Shown: one piece after another, positions 10,801 to 21,210 of the stretch
How the letters are laid out: each line of letters starts with the position of its first letter
How positions within the stretch are numbered: position 1 is the first letter of the stretch
Assembly (NCBI GenBank): GCA_009801015.1
Contig: VHZZ01006392.1
Coordinates: forward strand, 6,636-31,606
Direction: 5' to 3'
Origin: Silene noctiflora
Lineage: Eukaryota > Streptophyta > Magnoliopsida > Caryophyllales > Caryophyllaceae
DNA length: 24,971 nucleotides
Notes under the pieces: generated by a model
What the model was told of the DNA's origin: nothing
Seen by the model: the letters and a program-made list of their open reading frames with translations, nothing else
Database searches by the model: none
Position numbers and translations under genes: made by a program

Positions 10801-12807
10801 CGGTGGGATCTCATAGATTGGAGAGCTCAGCTAGAGTATGATTTTGCTGCCACAGGAAATCATGAGGTAGAAATATTTCTGATTTTTTTAGGTCATATTC
10901 AGTTTTGGTTTCGCTGTCCAACACTCCCAAAGCCTGACTTTTTAACAGTCCAGGTATTGAATCAAAAATTGAACCTACTAGATGTAAGAGAGATAAGCTC
11001 AGATGACGGGTCTGGACTTCTCATGGACATGATTGCTGGAGACAAGAGCATCCTCAGAAGAGTTTTTGGTTTGTTCCACCACCTTGTTTCTCTCCTTTTT
11101 CCCACCTACCCCCTCCGCGAAAAAAATCGCTTTTATTGGTTGGAGCTAAAAAGAAGGGGTGCAGTACAGCTAAATAACCACCCCCCCCCAAAAAAAAAGA
11201 AAAATTTCATTTTTTTCACAGTATACAATATTTACACATCTGAAATGTTAAATGTGAAAAATACTAGCTTTATGAATCAAACAAACGAAGTAATAAATTT
11301 ACATTATCTCTCTACTTATATTTGGATAAATAAATGGTCAAAGTTAACATCAATCGACCCCAAAGTCGAATGGGACATAAATTTCAGAGGGGAGGTATTA
11401 GTTTACTTGATCTACGTCTTTTTCAAAGGTTGCAATATTCTGCACACTAGTGCTGGAGTCTGTTCAAATGGCGCTGCATTTTTTAACCATAATATACTGT
11501 TGCAGGACAAATTAGGCGGCTTCAACCAAACAAACCCTCATCAATCGCCCAAGCGGCGGTTGCGCTTACAAGTGGTCGGATGACTGAAGCAATTCAGAAT
11601 GAACTGTTGAGATTAGAAGCCGAGGAAACTTCTAGAATTGTTGCAAAAGAGGAAATTAAACAGGAGTTGCTAGATCGAGGGGACATAGAGCGGTATTGGG
11701 CTCAAACGATGCAAGAGGAGAAAGCCCGTGGCGTGGAGGTACAGCAGTTATACATGGATGCCATCGATATCTTGGAGAAGGAGAAAATAGCTCTGGAGAG
11801 TGCATTTAATGGATTTTCAAGGGAGAGTGCTGCTATCGACTGTCAGAAGCAACTTTTAAATCGCCTGAAAGAAGAAGTCAGTGAAATGTCCGAGAAGATT
11901 ATATCAGAGAGGGCTCAACAAGTTGCCGAGGAAGAAAATGTTCAAAATCTTCGATACGAGTTGCAAATTAGGAACGAAGGAGTACTTGATGCCAAGTCTG
12001 TGCTTGAGGCTGAGATAGAAGCTCTTCGGATTCTGAGGTACAACATAACTCTGCTCTTTACCTGAAGTTAGAGCTAAAGTTAGTACACCAGTAACCAGAT
12101 TATAGGACAGGCAGCTGGTTTATTAGAAAGACTCTGGGTGTTTGAGGCGCCCATATTTTTGGTCAAGCAAATTTAGGCATCTTCTGATTCATTTTGTCAT
12201 TAAATTTGAGATTTTCTTTAAGAAACTGCTGAAAAAGATCTTCAAACCTGTTAAAAAATACATTCGGAATCCATCATCCGTTCACCTCCATTTTAGCTTA
12301 AGATATAGGAATTTATAAGATTATGCCTCAAGGCTCCTGCTTTCGGCAAGGTGGGGAGAGGGGTGGTGGGGTGGAGCGGTCCAATACTCAGATGTGTGCT
12401 GTCTTACTGCGCTATTTTGTTTTTGTAAGCACAGAGAGACTGTTACGGTATAAGTATGCTGTAATATAATAGTCATGATGTTGCCGTCATGGGCCGTGTT
12501 ATTGCATCCTTGCAATCTCATTCTTAACCTTCTATGTAACTATGTCAAATGCAGCATATCTATGAGAGAGTAGATTGTAAGTTTTAACAGCTAGTCTATT
12601 TGGAGGCAAACATGTTCTTTATCTTCTTTTCTGTCAAGCTTGTTTAGCACAAATTTTTGCTACGGTGTTGATTAGTCTGGAATAGAGCTGATTATATATT
12701 TTCATATTTGTTGGTACAGATCCTGGATTGAAGATGAAGCGAGGAAAAGCGAAGCTCGGTCAAAGGTTCTTGAGGAGGTGGGACGGCGATGGAGATGTGA
12801 ATTGTGA
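7870..12807 (+). CDS. SLH-domain, coiled-coil protein, predicted plastid
   Basis: Resembles plant nuclear proteins with S-layer homology (SLH) domains (Arabidopsis At3g25680/At5g23890 type); molecular role not established to my knowledge. Exons: 7870-8143, 8344-8436, 8911-9081, 9222-9301, 10241-10329, 10465-10568, 10644-10713, 10791-10866, 10954-11068, 11506-12037, 12720-12807; all phases join, giving about 563 aa. Residues 1-60 are rich in Ser, Arg and His with almost no acidic residues, as in a plastid transit peptide. A single hydrophobic span lies at about 98-118 (FLVVGVGTSVVLLLAVLA). An acidic linker follows, then VALDSTQQEAVHMLKKLK (about 189-206). The SLH region is about 215-290 (CTRRDYARWLVRASS, AYEDVPPGDQDFNSIQALAE), with a partial second SLH to about 377 (RLQPNKPSSIAQAAVALTSG). 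A Glu/Lys-rich coiled coil runs from about 378 to 560. The exon 2 start is the least certain: an in-frame alternative at 8230 adds 38 residues. Confidence 0.85.
8219..8250 (+). repeat. tRNA-like (SINE-like) fragment in SLH-gene intron 1
   Basis: TAGTGGTTAAGA (8219-8230) resembles an A box, and ATCTCGAATCCCC (8238-8250) a B box. The space between them is much too short for an intact tRNA, so this would be an internally deleted tRNA-derived SINE. Weak evidence from two short motifs only. Confidence 0.35.
9880..9932. repeat. 27-bp tandem duplication in SLH-gene intron 4
   Basis: ATTTTAATCTCGCGGTCTTC occurs at 9880 and again at 9907, period 27, nearly identical. It lies between exons 4 and 5 in an intron of about 940 bp that otherwise shows nothing recognisable. 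Confidence 0.85.
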
Positions 12808-13437
12808 TAGACAATATTGAGTGGTAGGACTAGTCAATCTCTGGTTTCCCCTTTGTCATTTGATCGCATTTGTGTAATAACCTGTCTCTAGGATCTTGTA
12901 CATTTTGTAACTGGATTGTGAGGGCTGGGCACAATCCCTCCTTACTCCATGTAGGCTGTTGCAAGTCTTCTTAGTGTCCGAACAAGTAAACTTCATTGAG
13001 GGCGTTTACACTGTATATAGGTCAGGCAATCTCGAGTATTAAGCAGGACCTATTTGCCTGAAATAGTTTCCCTATTGCAGTTTGGTGAAGGTTTTGGTGT
13101 AGAAAGCACAAATACATTTGAAGATCTGAGTTGTGTTCAATCACAAACCGGTGAAGATAGGTCAAAATATGAAAGTTGTGATTCCTTCTTCCGCTTCTTA
13201 CAATTCTTGTTTGTTAACTCGTATTAGTTTCATTAGAATAAGTGGCATTCTGATTACATACAAAAATGCAATGAATTAAATTTTGCTATTTATTTTCCAG
13301 CAATTCAGTACAGTCATGCAGTCTCCCGGAACAGGGTGAAGCTCTTTAGTCTGTCAAATGTCGATGGCTTTATATCCTCAGGCTGTATATCATAAACATT
13401 AAGAGATACTCTGTAAATAATACCTTTCCTAACATCG
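12808..13437. other. convergent 3' flanks of the SLH and GET3D genes
   Basis: The SLH gene stops at 12807 and GET3D stops at 13438 on the other strand, so this 630-bp stretch must hold both 3' UTRs. No open frame with family resemblance is seen. Confidence 0.6.
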
Positions 13438-16400
13438 TTACTTCAATGTAATTACAAGACTCCTGTCAGTAAACTTTGCACCTCCGACTTTGCCTTGTAT
13501 TTCACGAGGTAGCCTTATTATCCTTCTCTGATCTCCCGCTTCCACCACCAGCTCACTCCCACCTCGATACTGCACATACCAAATCCGGATTTTTGTCGGT
13601 CAAACACTCGTAATCAAAGCTAGGAAAGGGATTTAAGTAGAACACCGATCATCATGCATCAACTTGAGGAACAAAACCTACTGCCATGACTTGTAATCCT
13701 ATGTTTCAACATTATTGCGACAAAAAACCGCTGAGCCCTTGTATAAACGTTTGGTTGGTTTTGAGTTATAATGCTATCCACCTATTATAGGTGGGTTTGT
13801 AATTTTGTATAAACGTTTGGTGCAGCTGCTTGTGCAGTGTCATACTGCCTTTGAAAAATATTCATGTTTTCAGTATAAAATCACGTGGCTAAGCGACATA
13901 CCCATGTTTGGATCTCAAGGGAATTGGCAAAAAAAAAAAAAAAAAAAAAAAAAACTTGTGTGCTCCGAATAAATGCCAGATAGACAACATGGATTGGACT
14001 CAATATGGCCAAGAGTCTACCTTGCAGTGAACATTAAATAGTAAGAGCAATAAAGCGTACCTGATAGAGCTTGATCTCTGACTTGTCAAAACCGGGCATG
14101 AATAAGACGATGCATTTTTTTGAGGGATCAAACTTGACTGATGATATAACATTCTTTGGCTTCTCCTTAGGCAGAGGAAGAAGACTTACTGCGTCCTTAC
14201 TTTGAGTACTCGAAATAATCTTATCCCAATCCAAGGTCGAATGATACGGGATATTAGGAACTGAAGCAAATGACAGAGGTGAGAAACTTCTTTTGAAGTC
14301 TTCCATCAATTCCAAAGAAGGCTGCTGAGAAGATATGCCAAATACACCTGAAACATGTGCACCGGCTTGGATTGTACATCCCCAATAACGCAATGCAGTA
14401 CTCACAGAGATGGGATTGCATGGATCTGCGACAATGTAGCAACCAAACTTTTGTGGATTTGCGAAGGCAGAAGCTCCTTTCTGAAGACAGAGCACTAAAG
14501 CCATAATTGAAGAAACCTCAACAACATTTTTGCACAAACAAAAGTTTTTGTTTTTTTACGTCATTTATTGAGACACTCAGTTCAATCTTCAATATCTCCT
14601 ATATATGAATTATCTGAGAAAATTTTATGAAACTTATACTCTTATTAAATCATTTCAACATCTGGGATACTCTGAAATGAAATCAATGAATTACGCTAAA
14701 CGAAGATTAGTGTTGTATTTATCTTCTATTACCTCAAGAAGTTTCTCAAGAGATTCCCATATTTCGGTACTGAGTCGGCCATTAAAACTAGAGCTGCTAC
14801 CACTTTCACTTACTGCCTCATCTACCAAACTTAACAAGGAGGGACCAATTAATCTTCCAATATCAGTGTTTTCAGCTACGCTCCGTAGATGCTTAATGTA
14901 CAACCTGCAATAAGAGAAGAATAAGCGAAAATAATGTCAGAAAAGTACTGACCTTCCACCTCTCTATAAATGAGTGAAGTAGGGTCAACAAATCTCATCA
15001 CCTTGAACTGTTTGCAGCACTAATCATTCGCAAAGTCTCCTCTGTGCTTACGCCGTCATATACAATAACATCAAACTTGTCCTTATATTGACTTTCAAAA
15101 GCTTTTACTCCCAGAAATCCCACAAACTTCTCAATAGCAAATGCAGAAAAAATAGAATCCATTCCAGGAAGCACCCCAAGCTCTTCCCCGACAATCTAAA
15201 GACACAAGATTAACAAAATAAAAAAATAGCAGCATTAATGTTCGCACAAGAAAAACTCCGTAGAGTAAGATTAAACTAAAATTTTTACATACCCACCCCT
15301 TCAAGAGTCCTTTGGGTGATATTTACACGTGCATCAGCTTTCTTTAGTTGCTTAAGAGGCTCAACAAGCATCTGTAATCATCGTAACCAAATCAGCTTGA
15401 GGCGGATGTGATAGTAGACTATTCAGTTAGAAGAAAGCCATATAAAAGTAAGAAATAAACACACTTTAGATGTTTCCAACCTAACAGCCGAGAGGTTGTC
15501 GCTACATACAACAGGATCTTTTCCAATTTTACAATTTAGAAGGTACTCAGCTGCGAAATCCTGGGAATGTGTAACCAAGCACGTGCTCAGCCCTGTTTTT
15601 GAATAATGCTGGTTTTAATAACAAAAAAAACAAGAGAAAAAGGCGTCAATTACACGTCGAAGACCATGTCAGAGAACTTCATCTCCAAATAGTGAGCAGA
15701 GAAAAAAAAAATATCAGGAGAAAAGACTGCCGTGAGATGCAACATTACCCCAATGCCTCAAGGGCTTCTGCAAATGGCAGGATAAGCGGGATCACGCTGT
15801 TCCAATTGACCCCATAATGAAACATGCATCGAGAATTGCACCAAAAAACAGAAGTGCAAAACAACATTTCTTTCATGCTCACAGAAAAAGGATCAACCTT
15901 TCCAAACATCATTGCCAGTGGGATAATGCAATCTTCAATAGTCATATAGCTTAAAACATTAAGGCCTTGTTTGGATACAAAAATATGGAGGGATGCGAGA
16001 GGAGGGGGAAAGGGGGAAGGGAAAGGGAGGGAGGCAAGGGTAGGGGGAATGGAGGAAGAGAGTCTTCCCTCCAAATTTGTCCTTGGTTGGAAAGAAACAA
16101 TTTGCCATGGAGGATGGAAATAGAGGGGCCCAATTCCCCTCCCCTTCCCTCGAAATCCCTACTCTCCCAAACAAAAGGAATTCACTCCCCTCTATGTCCC
16201 TCCCAAATCCCCTATCCAAACACACCCTAAACGTCTATTGAGTGAACTTGCCAACAAAAGTGACTACGAGTATGTAATCTTTATAAGGTTGTAATGCTCA
16301 ACACAATTCACAAGAACCCAAAGCTAATTACATCTTTTCGTTACTTGATGGCTCAATGCAAACCCACATTAAAGAGGGATCATTGATACTCTTTCTTTAC

Positions 16401-17221
16401 GTAGCATCCTACTTTCCGATTTTCACCAGTATCTCCTCGATGATATCCCGTCACACTGCAACTGTTTTTTATTTAACTTAAGGGACACCATATCGGCTAG
16501 CGCATAAGGGCACTTGTGAATTGTATTGTTGACAGTCTTAAATCCACGTCACGAGTACAACACTCAACGACATTATCAATTAAGCTAATTGACATCTGCA
16601 CCGTATTGCAATTATGATTACACCAACCAAACACCTTAGAAGATCAAAGTTTAATGCACCAACTTATGCAAAAACACTAGTCAATTCAACCTATGCAAAC
16701 ACCATTACACATTCACATTACTAGACTTTCATTACAGTATCCTCGCGATTTCATTCAACAAAACAAGCACTAAAATTAACTATTGATTCTGATACATGAG
16801 AAAACAAGATCATTTACCAAATTAATGTCTATATCACCAATTTCCCTCAAACAAAATAATGTCAATAATACAAATAATTAAATACTGGTAACCCCTTAAG
16901 CTCGATGATTTATTTGTCTTTTTTATTCATTATAACGGGTATTTTAATCAAAGGTAAATAAATGATTGGGACGGAGGGAGTATTATCGGAAAGTGGGCAA
17001 ACCTGGGCAGCGAAGACAGCAGCAGTGGTCTTACCAGAGCCACCTTTACCCAAAAAAGTTACCAGCTTTGATGATTTCTCAGAGGAATTTTGGGTACTAG
17101 ATGAAGCAACAATGATCGAATTTCGAGATTTTACCCTTGTTCTTCTTCTAATTTGTGCAGTAAAATTTAGTGATGGATTAAATGCAAGGGAGTATATAGA
17201 GGAAGTAAGACAAACCGCCAT
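13438..17221 (-). CDS. GET3D: plastid GET3-type ATPase (GET3D, At1g26090-like)
   Basis: Member of the ArsA/GET3 P-loop ATPases. GET3 proteins handle tail-anchored membrane proteins; the plastid GET3D clade has an extra C-terminal alpha-crystallin/HSP20-like domain (family knowledge). Exons on the minus strand: 17221-17003, 15608-15465, 15371-15297, 15195-15002, 14904-14733, 14480-14061, 13569-13438. All phases join and give 451 aa, close to the Arabidopsis length I recall (about 455). Residues 1-40 are basic and Ser-rich without acidic residues, fitting a transit peptide. The P-loop GKGGSGKTT is at 58-66, a switch I-like segment [10 protein letters not shown] at 86-95, [15 protein letters not shown] (Walker B/switch II) at 188-202, and [15 protein letters not shown] in exon 6. 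The HSP20-like part covers about 380-451 ([18 protein letters not shown]). The ATG at 17221 is chosen because the transit peptide starts there. It lies in a hairpin. Intron 1 (1.39 kb) carries a MITE. It converges with the SLH gene. Confidence 0.93.
13739..13822. repeat. direct repeat and short hairpin in GET3D intron 6
   Basis: TTGTATAAACGTTTGGT occurs at about 13739 and 13806. Between the copies is the perfect palindrome CCACCTAT-T-ATAGGTGG (about 13779-13795). A run of some two dozen A follows at about 13930-13954. Confidence 0.6.
15963..16227. mobile_element. Tourist/Harbinger-like MITE in GET3D intron 1 (265 bp)
   Basis: Left end GGCCTTGTTTGGATAC, right end the inverse CTATCCAAACACACCC, flanked by TAA on both sides (15960-15962 and 16228-16230). 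The left arm is almost pure purine (G/A runs) and the right arm almost pure pyrimidine, so the element folds back over most of its length. This explains the open frames seen on both strands here. Its GGCC-TGTTTGGA end resembles the element at 3562. Confidence 0.85.
16230..16904. other. remainder of GET3D intron 1
   Basis: AT-rich sequence without recognisable coding or repeat structure, lying between the MITE and the Stowaway fragment. Confidence 0.6.
16905..16980. mobile_element. Stowaway right-end fragment in GET3D intron 1
   Basis: TGATTGGGACGGAGGGAG ends at 16980 and is followed by TA, the right terminus of a Stowaway element. No matching left end was found upstream, so only one end seems to survive. 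It lies about 20 bp inside the intron 1 donor of GET3D (donor GT at 17001-17002 on the minus strand). The left limit is approximate. Confidence 0.65.
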
Positions 17222-17259
17222 TTTTATGGAGCTACTCGTAGTTGTAACAATGGCGGTTT
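17212..17259 (-). promoter_or_regulatory. inverted repeat enclosing the GET3D start codon
   Basis: AAACCGCCAT (17212-17221 on the plus strand) and its exact complement ATGGCGGTTT (17250-17259) form 10-bp arms around a 28-bp loop. In the transcript the 3' arm begins with the AUG of GET3D and encodes its first residues. If transcription starts upstream of 17259, the start codon would lie in a stem. The inverted repeat is directly seen; a regulatory effect is inference. Confidence 0.45.
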
Positions 17260-18240
17260 AGTTTGCAATGTGTTCTTATATGTGAATGTTGGATTGACAT
17301 GATCTTTGTATGGTCCTTGATGATTGGCCAATTTTAAGTGAAAGTTGAGCTTAAGAAAATACCCGATAGAATCGGGGTCGAGCTTAGACCGAGCTGAAGT
17401 AGGTGGACGGTTTTTCTGCTAAACAAGATGTATTGAACTCGTGATTCATCAAATACAAGTACTTTTAAATTTTAATGAATGGTTTCGTGCTGAATTAATC
17501 TGAGTTTGTAGATACTTGAGGGCTGAGGCATACAAGTTGAATATAATAGAACGTTTGAGTTAGATTAAGCTATTTTAAGCAACAATCTAAGTTTTGGAGC
17601 GCTTTTTTAATCCAAAGCTCATGTATATAGTCATAAATAATGATGTTAAGTTTGGATAACATGAGTTTGTTAGGGGATTTTGAAATGTATTGGAATGAAT
17701 TTGATTTATTTCAGTGGTATTTTGTTGGAATATTTGAAATTAATAGAAATGACGAATTTAATTCGTTCTAGCGAAGGTTTTTGGAATGATTAAGATATTT
17801 TATGGATTCTAACTTCATTTCAACCTTACCCCCAATTCAAGTTTCTAACCGGGGCCCTATCAATTACATACGAAGCACTATTACTCAATTCATTCCATGA
17901 TCGAACCAAACAAGTATGAAAAAGTATGAGAACTCCATATATGCATTGTTGTATGTCTGTATAGTATCACAATCACAACACTTCATTTTAATCAATTTCA
18001 ATATTGAACCAAATGACTCCGAAATAAGTATTTCAATTAGCTCATTCAGAAATAAAGCTAAAAATTTGATGGATTTAACTTTACCTAAACCCTTTGAAAT
18101 CCCATGCCTCCTTCCTAAACTTCATTCTCCTGTCATACAACTCTAAAACGAACCAAACAAGATTAATTACATATTGGGTTCTAAATTCATTCCCCTCCAA
18201 TCCTCCATTACCCTTATCTCAACCACAAATTCTCATTGAA
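17260..18240. other. GET3D 5' flank and degenerate repeat spacer
   Basis: Holds the promoter side of GET3D and AT-rich sequence. Two phrases with CGAACCAAACAAG (about 17904 and 18151) look like the ends of old Harbinger- or hAT-like elements, but I could not pair them with opposite ends. No gene is seen. Confidence 0.45.
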
Positions 18241-18249
18241 GATGGACAT

Positions 18250-18409
18250 TATCCGTCACAAGCTGAAAACAGATAATACTTCTCTCACAATATACAAGTG
18301 ACATCAACCATGGGATGTTCCATTTTCCTCCATTTGCCCTCCCACTTACCTTATTGTGAGAGGGACATTATCCGTCTTCAGCTTGTGACGGATAGTATCC
18401 GTCACAAGC
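18250..18409. repeat. foldback element with perfect 29-bp palindrome
   Basis: Arms of about 46 bp: 18250-18295 (starts TTATCCGTCACAAGCTGAA) and 18350-18396 (TTATTGTGAGAGGGACATTA and on). They are inverse copies with a few mismatches. The outer end of the right arm overlaps a perfect palindrome, 14-bp arms around one G: GCTTGTGACGGATA and TATCCGTCACAAGC (18381-18409). It is probably a non-autonomous DNA transposon remnant. Confidence 0.75.
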
Positions 18410-18475
18410 AAGAGGCTATTATATGTATCTCACGAGCATCCCCTACTAGTGCTCCTACCCTTATGGCCCCATCTT

Positions 18476-18523
18476 ACACAATTAACAACTTAAACACCAT
18501 CATTGTACACAATTAACAACTTA
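18476..18523. repeat. 31-bp-period direct repeat
   Basis: ACACAATTAACAACTTA occurs at 18476-18492 and again at 18507-18523. Non-coding. Confidence 0.75.
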
Positions 18524-18679
18524 TAGCACTAATATTATTGATTTTGGAATAATTAGTTACATCATTGTACATTTGATATAAGAAGTCAAAGAGGTTTGAT
18601 TTACCAAGAGCCCATCTTGTTCAAAGAATGACAGTTCATATGTGATTGACCAAAACATAATTTTGTTACTAGTATAATA

Positions 18680-19058
18680 CTCCGTTCATCCCGATTAATC
18701 GTTATTCTTTGGTTTTGACATAAAAATCAAGGAAAGAGGAGGGATCAATTACTAAATGACAAGTGGATCAAATTGAGCATGAATGATCAAATTGTTTATC
18801 AAGTTCATTCCTAAAATAGAAAGAACAACAATTGACTGAGACACAAAAAAATGAATAGGACAACAAACAAAAATTCTAAGGTCCACCGGGTGTACAAGAA
18901 TATCGTACACTCTAGCCAATGAAATGCCTTAGTTTTTATTTTATTAAGATTATGTTCTATTATTTATGGAGAATTTATTCAATTTTAATATTCTCGGGTA
19001 GAGTATACGATAACATGGTAGCCCAAAAATTTCTAAAACAACAAATGACCAGAAGGAG
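18680..19058. mobile_element. Stowaway-type MITE interrupted by a second element
   Basis: Left end CTCCGTTCATCCCGATTA after TA (18678-18679). Right end ACAAATGACCAGAAGGAG before TA (19059-19060). The interior contains the family's AAGAACAACAATTGACTGAG and ATAGGACAACAAA blocks. The total is 379 bp, but without the insert at 18868-19037 and one target copy it is about 201 bp, close to the 208-bp relative at 7053. Confidence 0.75.
18868..19037. mobile_element. nested TIR element with 8-bp target duplication
   Basis: A 170-bp insert sits inside the Stowaway. ACAACAAA is present on both sides (18860-18867 and 19038-19045), as an 8-bp target-site duplication, the size made by hAT-type transposases. 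The ends are roughly inverse: ATCGTACACTCTAGCC near the left end against ATCGTATACTCTACCC, the reverse complement of the right end. The similarity is imperfect, so superfamily assignment is tentative. Confidence 0.6.
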
Positions 19059-19060
19059 TA

Positions 19061-20064
19061 TAAAATTAAAATGAGTAATAAGAAAGATAGACCACATTTG
19101 ATTTAGCAAGTGTATTATTGCTAATACAAGTAATAGATTATACTCCATAGTTGCTAATTTAGAATATAATAACAAACACATACTCCACGATTCAATAACT
19201 AACCATATCATTATTTTGGACCAACCTTATAATTTATATCTCTTCGTAGAGCAAAATGATCTGGCTAATTAAACAGCTTACCACCATCATTTTTTGTTGA
19301 CATTTTAATCAAATGTCAATGTAAGATGATTTTATGCAGATTTGTACAGCTTGTATGGTTGTCTCTTTGCTTCACTGCTTAGATGACGGTGGTGGTTCAC
19401 CACCGTCACCTTGTCTGTACACACGACTATAGGATAAATTTCCGAGTTTACATGATAATAATTATTTGGAAACCACTTTCAAAAGTTGATTAACAGTAAT
19501 CTTGGATAATACCGTATCGATTTTTCTGCAGATCTTAACTAGCTTAGTAGTCAAAGTCATAAAATGTGGTGTTCATAATCTGGATTCATATCTTATAAGC
19601 ATCAAAATCGCTCTTTGTAACAGTAAAACTATCATAATGACGTAATGTCGAAACATGTGGGGTCTTAAGACACCATTCCGTTTCAAGTCCCTGCGCCTCT
19701 GCCTATAATCGTGCATTGAAAGATGGAACCCTAGGATAAAAACAAAACCCTAAATATGCTGCTTTGGTAGTATACTGCTATAGATGCGTCTATATTAAGT
19801 TATTAATAGCAGCAAAGAAGACAAAGGGTTATGGAAATGTAGATCCAGCTTGCTAACTAAACAAATATACTTAACATTATTACAGAATATAACGCGTAAA
19901 AAAAAAAAAAAAAATCGTACCCAATTAAGTAGGGTTATTTGATTAATTTATATCAATTAGCCAATTATATATGCACACCGTTTAATCTTCAAGCAGATTT
20001 TCCGCTACACAACAATCTCTTTGTAATCATCATTATTGTTCTTTCATTATTGGAAGATGAAATA
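19061..20064. other. spacer with small hairpins
   Basis: No gene is seen. Two short perfect stem-loops occur: TTGACATTT/AAATGTCAA near 19299-19319 and GACGGTGGTG/CACCACCGTC at 19385-19407 with a 3-base loop. A poly(A) run lies near 19898-19914. Confidence 0.5.
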
Positions 20065-20150
20065 ATTCCGTTACAAGCGCGATTTTAGTGCTAACGGAAT
20101 TTGAACCCATGAGACCACATCTCAAGACTTATTAACCAAGTTAGTTGATA
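20065..20150 (-). mobile_element. tRNA-like SINE head
   Basis: On the minus strand, TCAACTAACTTGGTTAATAA (A-box-like, 20148-20129) is followed by GGGTTCAAATTCC (B-box-like, 20107-20095), spaced as in tRNA-derived SINEs. There is no clear poly(A) tail or target duplication, and the cloverleaf is not complete, so I do not call a tRNA gene. Confidence 0.5.
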
Positions 20151-21023
20151 TCTGCTTCTTAAAATAAAATATTCTTTGTATATATTTTCAACTTATGTTT
20201 GACCATGACATTTGTGAATCTACATTGACGTAAACTTACTACGAGACCATTTTATAAGTATGATAGTTTTATTAAGTTCCTTAAACATATGTTGAAATGG
20301 GTTTCTAGTTTCTACGCAATAAAATTACCAGTTAGATAAGTTTAATCCTTCTATACCATCAATGTTAACAACGATATGTTGCATTAAATTGCGTCTTAAT
20401 CACACCAGCAAGGACTTGGACCATCGCCAAAGCTAAGGTTATCAATCTAGAGAATCTATTGTGTATGTCTCGGGCCCCAATCTACTAGCCTATAGTCCTA
20501 CACCATATTGTACAAGCATTAAGGCAGTATGCATTAAGAGCATTACGATAACATACAAGTGGAATACGTGTTTAAGATCTCTTTCAATATCGGTAAAATT
20601 TAATACTACAGAGTATCAGACAGCGGTGGAGCTAGGCGGGGACTAGCAATTTATCGAAAAAATTATCCATTAACCTATCGACTCATCATCTTATTACTCA
20701 TCTGCGGGCTCATACTTATCAAAACCCGCATTTTATTTTTAATATTTCCATGAAGAGACATTATTTCTGAACAGCTTGACTTATAGCTACAAAATAAATG
20801 TACACTTGCAAATCTGAACGCAGATTTTGCGCAAGACGATAAAATAATTAATCAGAATTATTGTTTGTATATTAGACATTCTCAAGTCAAAGCATGAAAT
20901 TTATGTACTCCGTGACAGCCTACGTTGCATGGTGCCAAATTTATTTCTACAATGCGCTGTATTAATAAGATTCCTACATACAACGACGTGAACAATTACG
21001 CTACTATCAATTATTTTCTAGCT
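20151..21023. other. peroxidase 5' flank, no gene seen
   Basis: AT-rich upstream region. Open frames here are short and without family resemblance. The proximal part should hold the peroxidase promoter. Confidence 0.5.
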
Positions 21024-21030
21024 TATATAA
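21024..21030 (+). promoter_or_regulatory. putative TATA box of the peroxidase gene
   Basis: TATATAA about 180 bp before the start codon, followed by an AC-rich, A-rich stretch that would make a 5' leader of roughly 150 nt. Position and sequence fit a plant TATA box; no transcription start is known. Confidence 0.4.
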
Positions 21031-21210
21031 ATACTACGTCACAAATGTTACAAAACCATCAAACATACAAAACAAAAAAAAAACAATCTAAACTAGCTTT
21101 GATAACTCACTCTACCTTAGCTACTACACTACATCACTATTTACGCTATCTGATTCCGTCTAGATTAATAATCGTAACTTTTATTTTACTCGATATATAA
21201 TAATAATAAT

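Noticed and set aside
10720-11583. A 287-codon open frame on the plus strand
   Set aside because: It runs through SLH-gene exons 8 and 9 and the start of exon 10 plus three introns. Only the exon parts resemble the protein family, and splice sites cut the frame.
15745-16230. Several overlapping open frames on both strands
   Set aside because: They lie in the G/A- and C/T-rich arms of a MITE inside GET3D intron 1. Low-complexity composition keeps the frames open.
17640-18166. A full-length hAT/Harbinger element ending in CGAACCAAACAAG
   Set aside because: Two same-strand copies of the end exist, but no matching inverse end or target duplication was found.
19299-19407. MicroRNA precursor candidate from two nearby hairpins
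   Set aside because: The stems are only 9-10 bp long and do not form one extended arm of the length needed for a plant miRNA precursor.
20065-20150. A tRNA gene on the minus strand
   Set aside because: Only A- and B-box-like motifs are convincing; the stems do not form a full cloverleaf, so a SINE head is more likely.
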